Source: JBMOLK01 sp049325575 (GTDB taxonomy: Bacteria > Bacillota > Clostridia > Acetivibrionales > Acetivibrionaceae). Taken from it: a stretch of DNA of 7,377 bases. This document shows positions 1 through 7,377 of the stretch, piece by piece (the stretch's first letter is position 1; each line of letters opens with the position of its first letter). Made by a program: the position numbers and the translations under genes. The stretch lies in NCBI GenBank assembly GCA_049325575.1, contig JBMOLK010000224.1, forward strand, positions 1 to 7,377, read 5' to 3'. The notes under the pieces were generated by a model, which saw nothing but the letters and a program-made list of their open reading frames with translations, made no database searches and was not told the origin of the DNA.

Positions 1-1058
1 GTAAGAGTTGTTAAATCTTGGGCGCCACTCAACTGTGCCATCTTCACGTTAATATTTTCTATGTTTGAATCAAGTTTCGATTTTAATTTAGAATAATAAT
101 TATCCAATTTTGATCAAGATAAAGTATTATAATTAATATTTGATCAAGAATAAAAATCTATCTTTATTTGATTTATAGTAGAATTTATATAATCATTGTC
201 ATCTTTTGTGTAAAATCATTTTACCAAACTTTGAAATTTTGTATCTATATCAACCTTATAAGAGTTCAATAAAGATCATATATACTCATTTACATCTCAA
301 GAATAATAACTAAGTTTTTCATAATTAGATATTGAAGAAGAATATAATGATTTTAGTTTTTGCGACAAAAGATCTGATGTTGAATCTTTAATTTGATCTA
401 CAAATGATTGAATAGTATCATATTTTCATATATACAAAACATTAACTTTATCTACTAATCATTTATATGTATCATGTTTTGAAATAAGTTCATCAAGTTT
501 AACTTTATTTGATTTTACAGATGTTAGAAAATCCTTTTTTTCAAGCCTTAAGGTAGCATAACTAGTTTCAAATCAAGACAATTGTGAAGCATAACTAGTT
601 CAAAAAGAAGATATTAAACTAGTATATTTTTGTTTGAATCAATCAATCTCAGATCACAAAGAAATAAGTTGATTGTTGTAATCAGCATCAGTAATTAAAT
701 TGTATTTCTTTTTGTCTCAAAGTATCAATATTTTAGAGTTTATTGCATTGTAATCACTCAGTAAATCAGTTTTGCTAGAAAAATAAGTGGTCATAAGCCC
801 GTTAGACAAATCCCCTAATTTCAAAGAATTTATAGCATCCAATATTACATAATCCATTTCCTGAGTAAGTTTCTTGGACAATAAATTAATTTTAGACAAA
901 GTATCATTATTTTTCGCCTCAAGATTTGTCAATAAAGTATTTTTTGTAGAAGAAAAATCTGATGTCAATCAAGTTAAAGATGATCAAGTAGTTTGAGCCA
1001 AAGAAAAACCAGTAAATAAAGCTCAAATCAACATTAATGTACTAAAATATTTTTTCAT
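1..1058 (-). CDS. Secreted helical protein of unknown function, UGA=Gly, C-terminus beyond the window
   Basis: I do not recognise the family. The frame is open for 352 codons from ATG at 1058 to the window edge when UGA is read as glycine. There are 15 in-frame UGA codons (for example 969-971, 717-719, 639-641, 114-116) against four GGN glycines. The N-terminus MKKYFSTLMLIGALFTGFSLA followed by QTT looks like a Sec signal peptide: Lys-Lys, a hydrophobic core, then a small-residue cleavage site near residue 21. There is no lipobox cysteine. The rest is rich in Ser, Leu, Lys, Asp, Asn and Tyr, has almost no Cys or Pro, and reads as long amphipathic helix, so an extracytoplasmic coiled-coil or fibrous protein is possible. 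A short duplicated segment (TSYASQ, then TSYATL) lies near residues 152-169. The start follows a candidate promoter by about 34 nt and has no Shine-Dalgarno site. It is divergent from the gene at 1230. Confidence 0.85.
555..600 (-). repeat. Short direct repeat inside the secreted protein gene
   Basis: The 13-mer AGCATAACTAGTT occurs at 555-567 and again at 588-600. The copies are offset by 33 bases, which is exactly 11 codons. In the protein it encodes the segments TSYA, once before SQ and once before TL. This looks like a small in-frame duplication. Confidence 0.6.
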
Positions 1059-1091
1059 TTCAAAATGGTTTAATATTTAAAAGATTGCCCA

Positions 1092-1119
1092 TTTGTACTC
1101 TTTTATAAAAATTTTTCAA
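1092..1119 (-). promoter_or_regulatory. Candidate sigma70-type promoter for the secreted protein gene
   Basis: Read on the minus strand, TTGAAA (1119-1114) is followed after 16 nt by TACAAA (1097-1092), about 34 nt before the ATG at 1058. The surroundings are very AT-rich, so chance matches are likely. An alternative minus-strand -10, TATAAA, lies at 1105-1100. Confidence 0.35.
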
Positions 1120-1172
1120 GTAATTTTAACAAAAATAGTATAGAAAATTTAAATAAAATGCATATAAATTGA

Positions 1173-1200
1173 TTGATTATCAAATCATAAAAATTATAAT
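1173..1200 (+). promoter_or_regulatory. Candidate sigma70-type promoter for the transketolase-like gene
   Basis: TTGATT at 1173-1178 and a perfect TATAAT at 1195-1200 are separated by 16 nt and lie about 30 nt before the ATG at 1230. A second TTGATT begins at 1169. This is the best promoter match in the divergent intergenic region, but AT-rich context weakens it. Confidence 0.5.
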
Positions 1201-1229
1201 TACTAATTTAAAATTTAATTAAGAAAACT

Positions 1230-2144
1230 ATGGAATCTATAAATCTATATAAGTACATAAAAAATTGATTGTTCTTAAAAAATCTTGAACAAAATAATCC
1301 ATATGATACAATAATATTTGAGAATTTTGATAACAAAGAAATTGAAATTAGCAAAAAACTAAATGTCACAACATTAAAAGATATTGGCTATGAATTCGGC
1401 ATAAATTGAGCATTAAGCAAACATCTAAAAAACAAAAAAAATCCATTAATTATTATTGATAATTTAAGTATCATATATTTATTACCTACTCTTAAACATA
1501 TAGAAAACATAAATATAATTAACCTTTGAACTTGACTTAGTTGATACATAAATAAATCTCTTATTGATAATGATGACTTATGAATAATGTGAAATTATAA
1601 TATTGATATATACGATCCATATGATATGGAAAGCTTTTTTAAAGTTCTACAAAAAAATTGAAATAAATATATTAGAATAGCAGACAAGGAATTGCCAATA
1701 AAATTGTTTTGAGAGTGAACAGAACATGCAGAATATGATAGCTGAATAATATCTCTTGATTCATATTGAATAAACTGAGAAGAGTGATTAATTCTTTGTT
1801 CATGATACATGCTTTGAGAATGTTTAAGTGCTATTTCAAGCTTACAACAAGACTGAAAGCTCTACTCATGAGCAATAATACTAAAACACAATTTTAATAT
1901 AAATGAATCTCTTGCACAAAAAATTAACTCAATCAATAAAATCATATATATATGCGACAATAGACAAACAAATTGAATTAAACAATTGATCATATGAAAA
2001 TTATGTTGAATTTGAATATATGATACTGAAATACATATAATCAGTCCTGAATATGATAACATAAATACAAACCTAAATGATTACATATTTGAACAGGCAC
2101 AATATGATGCTAAATGAATCTATGAAAAACTTTCATCAATATAA
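1230..2144 (+). CDS. Divergent transketolase-like protein (pyrimidine-binding plus C-terminal domains), UGA=Gly
   Basis: This 304-residue protein is complete only with UGA as glycine: 23 of its 25 glycines are UGA and two are GGC. Its length fits a split transketolase C-terminal subunit or a 2-oxoacid dehydrogenase E1-beta, which bind the pyrimidine ring of thiamine diphosphate. Residues 51-61 (DIGYEFGINGA) resemble the family's GIAEQ segment, placing Glu55 where the cofactor-activating glutamate sits. Residues 115-135 (DDLGIM, then YDPYDMES) match the EDLALM and P-x-D-x-x-E region, and KYIRI (146-150) matches the usual VYIRL. Residues 187-192 (LILCSG) and 238-256 (IIYICDNRQTNGIKQLIIG) match the start and the late strand and helix of the C-terminal domain. 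The conserved His-His before ED is absent and the region at 75-95 is poorly conserved, so substrate and activity are uncertain. No partner subunit lies in the window. It ends in tandem TAA and has no clear Shine-Dalgarno site; only AGAAA lies 3 nt before the ATG. Confidence 0.65.
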
Positions 2145-2165
2145 TAATTAATTTCTTAAATAATT

Positions 2166-2196
2166 AAAAAAATCTGGCTATAAACCAGATTTTTTA
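2166..2196. terminator. Bidirectional intrinsic terminator between converging transcripts
   Basis: AATCTGG (2171-2177) and CCAGATT (2185-2191) form a 7-bp stem around a 7-nt loop. A-tract upstream and T-tract downstream extend the pairing and supply a U-run on either strand. It lies 22 nt after the plus-strand stop codon and about 70 nt past the 16S 3' end, so it can serve both the transketolase-like gene and the rRNA operon. Confidence 0.85.
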
Positions 2197-2206
2197 TTAT
2201 ATAGAC

Positions 2207-2231
2207 AATGTGAATAGTTAGAGGTAAAGCT
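2207..2231 (-). other. 16S rRNA processing stem, 3' arm
   Basis: This 25-nt segment downstream of the 16S 3' end is complementary, with 22 of 25 positions identical after inversion, to 3781-3805 just upstream of the 16S 5' end. The two would pair in the precursor and bring both ends of the 16S together, as in an RNase III-type processing stem. The 11 nt nearest the 16S (AGCTTTACCTC) match perfectly. Confidence 0.85.
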
Positions 2232-2264
2232 GAATTATTTGACTTAATTTTAATTACCTTTATT

Positions 2265-3780
<1,516 letters not shown>

Positions 3781-3805
3781 AGCTTTACCTCTACTTATTT
3801 ACATT
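3781..3805 (-). other. 16S rRNA processing stem, 5' arm
   Basis: This segment directly upstream of the mature 16S pairs with 2207-2231 (22 of 25 positions). It fills the 16S-proximal part of the 63-nt spacer between 5S and 16S. The spacer holds no tRNA and no clear terminator or promoter. Confidence 0.85.
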
Positions 3806-3843
3806 ATCAGGTATAAATATTAAAGATCTAACTATATATACTA

Positions 3844-3963
<120 letters not shown>

Positions 3964-3996
3964 TAGTATATATAATTTTAAATAACTCACTATAGA

Positions 3997-4012
3997 TTGA
4001 TATATTCAAGAA

Positions 4013-4023
<11 letters not shown>
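3997..4023 (-). other. 23S rRNA processing stem, 3' arm
   Basis: This 27-nt segment is the inverse complement of 6944-6969 at the 23S 5' end, apart from one inserted base and two substitutions. The paired ends extend the terminal helix of 23S into the flanks, as expected for an RNase III-type processing stalk. It overlaps the last bases of the mature 23S. Confidence 0.85.
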
Positions 4024-6943
<2,920 letters not shown>

Positions 6944-6950
<7 letters not shown>

Positions 6951-6969
6951 TGTTTCTTAAATATATCAA
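6944..6969 (-). other. 23S rRNA processing stem, 5' arm
   Basis: This 26-nt segment spans the predicted 23S 5' end and its leader and pairs with 3997-4023 past the 23S 3' end. It gives the 23S its own stalk, separate from that of the 16S. Confidence 0.85.
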
Positions 6970-7166
6970 TTTATAATGTAACTATTAACGATCTTCTTTG
7001 AAGCTGATAACCACTATAATCATTTGAAGTTCAATTTCAAGAGAAAATTATATTTTTTTGCACAAAATACAATTATATAGTTTATGTGCTTATATAGCCT
7101 ATATTCTCCGTAAATACTTTTCATAAATAAACAATTTTCTCAAGAAATTTTATCTTTTTTTGATTA
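6951..7166 (-). promoter_or_regulatory. rRNA operon leader region with candidate promoter
   Basis: This non-coding stretch of about 216 bases separates the DUF1294 stop codon from 23S. The best promoter candidate on the minus strand is TTGAAA (7040-7035), 16 nt, then TATAGT (7018-7013), about 65 nt before the mature 23S. Other AT-rich boxes such as TATAAT near 7075 are possible. No GC-rich terminator follows the DUF1294 gene, only a weak hairpin around TTTC-TTGA-GAAA near 7150-7135, so read-through into the rRNA operon cannot be excluded. No tRNA is seen. Confidence 0.4.
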
Positions 7167-7377
7167 TTAGAAAAAAAACATGTATATAATTGATATAATT
7201 ATTCGCAAAAAAATGATCAACCGGAATCTTATCTGGAAAGAACCCTTAGTAGTTTTATGTGAAAAAAATATCATACCAAATAACGAACCAACAAATCCTC
7301 ACAATAATGTAATCATCAATAATGTATTTTCGCTAACGCGCCACATTCATAATTTTGCTTTAAATTTATCTAATCAA
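7167..7377 (-). CDS. DUF1294 family membrane protein, UGA=Gly, N-terminus beyond the window
   Basis: The last 69 residues are visible, ending in TAA TAA (7169-7164). They hold the DUF1294 signature in order (visible-residue numbering): GLDK (1-4), WRVSE (12-16), TLL then LLGGFVGSLFG (18-34), SHKTTKGSFQ (39-48), and a hydrophobic C-terminal segment ending IIYMFFF. DUF1294 proteins are small inner-membrane proteins of unknown function, sometimes fused to a cold-shock domain; the segments at about 19-38 and 52-69 look like membrane spans. UGA occurs at visible codons 1, 10 and 26. Codon 26 falls on the first glycine of the conserved LLGG, and codons 1 and 10 also fall where the family usually has small residues or glycine. 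This is the strongest local evidence that UGA means glycine here and not tryptophan. It lies on the same strand as, and upstream of, the rRNA operon. Confidence 0.85.

Noticed and set aside
717..968. An independent 83-residue gene
   Set aside because: It is only the stretch between two UGA codons of the longer secreted protein gene, starting at a TTG.
1595..2062. Two minus-strand frames of 71 and 66 codons
   Set aside because: They are antisense to the transketolase-like gene, which has a good start, terminator and family resemblance when UGA is read as Gly.
1230..2144. Pseudogene with many in-frame stops
   Set aside because: The only internal stops are UGA, they fall at glycine-like places, and UAA and UAG are absent until the end. 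Two other genes show the same pattern.
7130..7155. Terminator after the DUF1294 gene
   Set aside because: The hairpin around TTTC-TTGA-GAAA has a short AT-only stem with no convincing U-tract. Not supported enough to list as a feature.

Overview
The window comes from a very AT-rich bacterium that reads UGA as an amino acid. All three protein genes visible here are open only if UGA is a sense codon. The DUF1294 fragment identifies the amino acid as glycine, because UGA falls in that family's conserved Leu-Leu-Gly-Gly. This is genetic code 25, so the source is most likely Candidatus Gracilibacteria (BD1-5/GN02) or Absconditabacteria (SR1) of the Candidate Phyla Radiation. The window alone does not decide between them. 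Standard-code gene calling shreds all three genes.

Layout, left to right. 1-1058 (minus): a secreted protein of unknown function, cut by the window edge. 1059-1229: a divergent promoter region. 1230-2144 (plus): a 304-residue transketolase-like (E1-beta-like) protein. 2166-2196: a hairpin with T-tracts on both sides, placed to terminate both this gene and the converging rRNA operon. 2265-6950 (minus): a complete rRNA operon. 6951-7166: its leader region. 7167-7377 (minus): the C-terminal part of a DUF1294 membrane protein.

The rRNA operon is the main content. Read in the direction of transcription its order is 23S, 5S, 16S, not the usual 16S, 23S, 5S. The 23S and 16S are each bracketed by their own long inverted repeat, so each should form its own processing stem in the precursor. 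The spacers are short and hold no tRNA. No intron is apparent: lengths are about 2938, 120 and 1516 nt.

The 16S gene departs from near-universal sequence in its core: the central pseudoknot, helix 28, helix 15 and helix 45. Each change I could pair is compensated on the other side of its helix, so the gene looks functional and the changes are old. The anti-Shine-Dalgarno is also altered, from CCUCC to CCUUU, and neither visible start codon has a Shine-Dalgarno site. Several standard 16S primers and the EUB338 probe carry mismatches here.

No mobile element, CRISPR array or tRNA was seen. E. coli rRNA numbering was assigned by ungapped comparison, from memory, with conserved primer or terminal segments.
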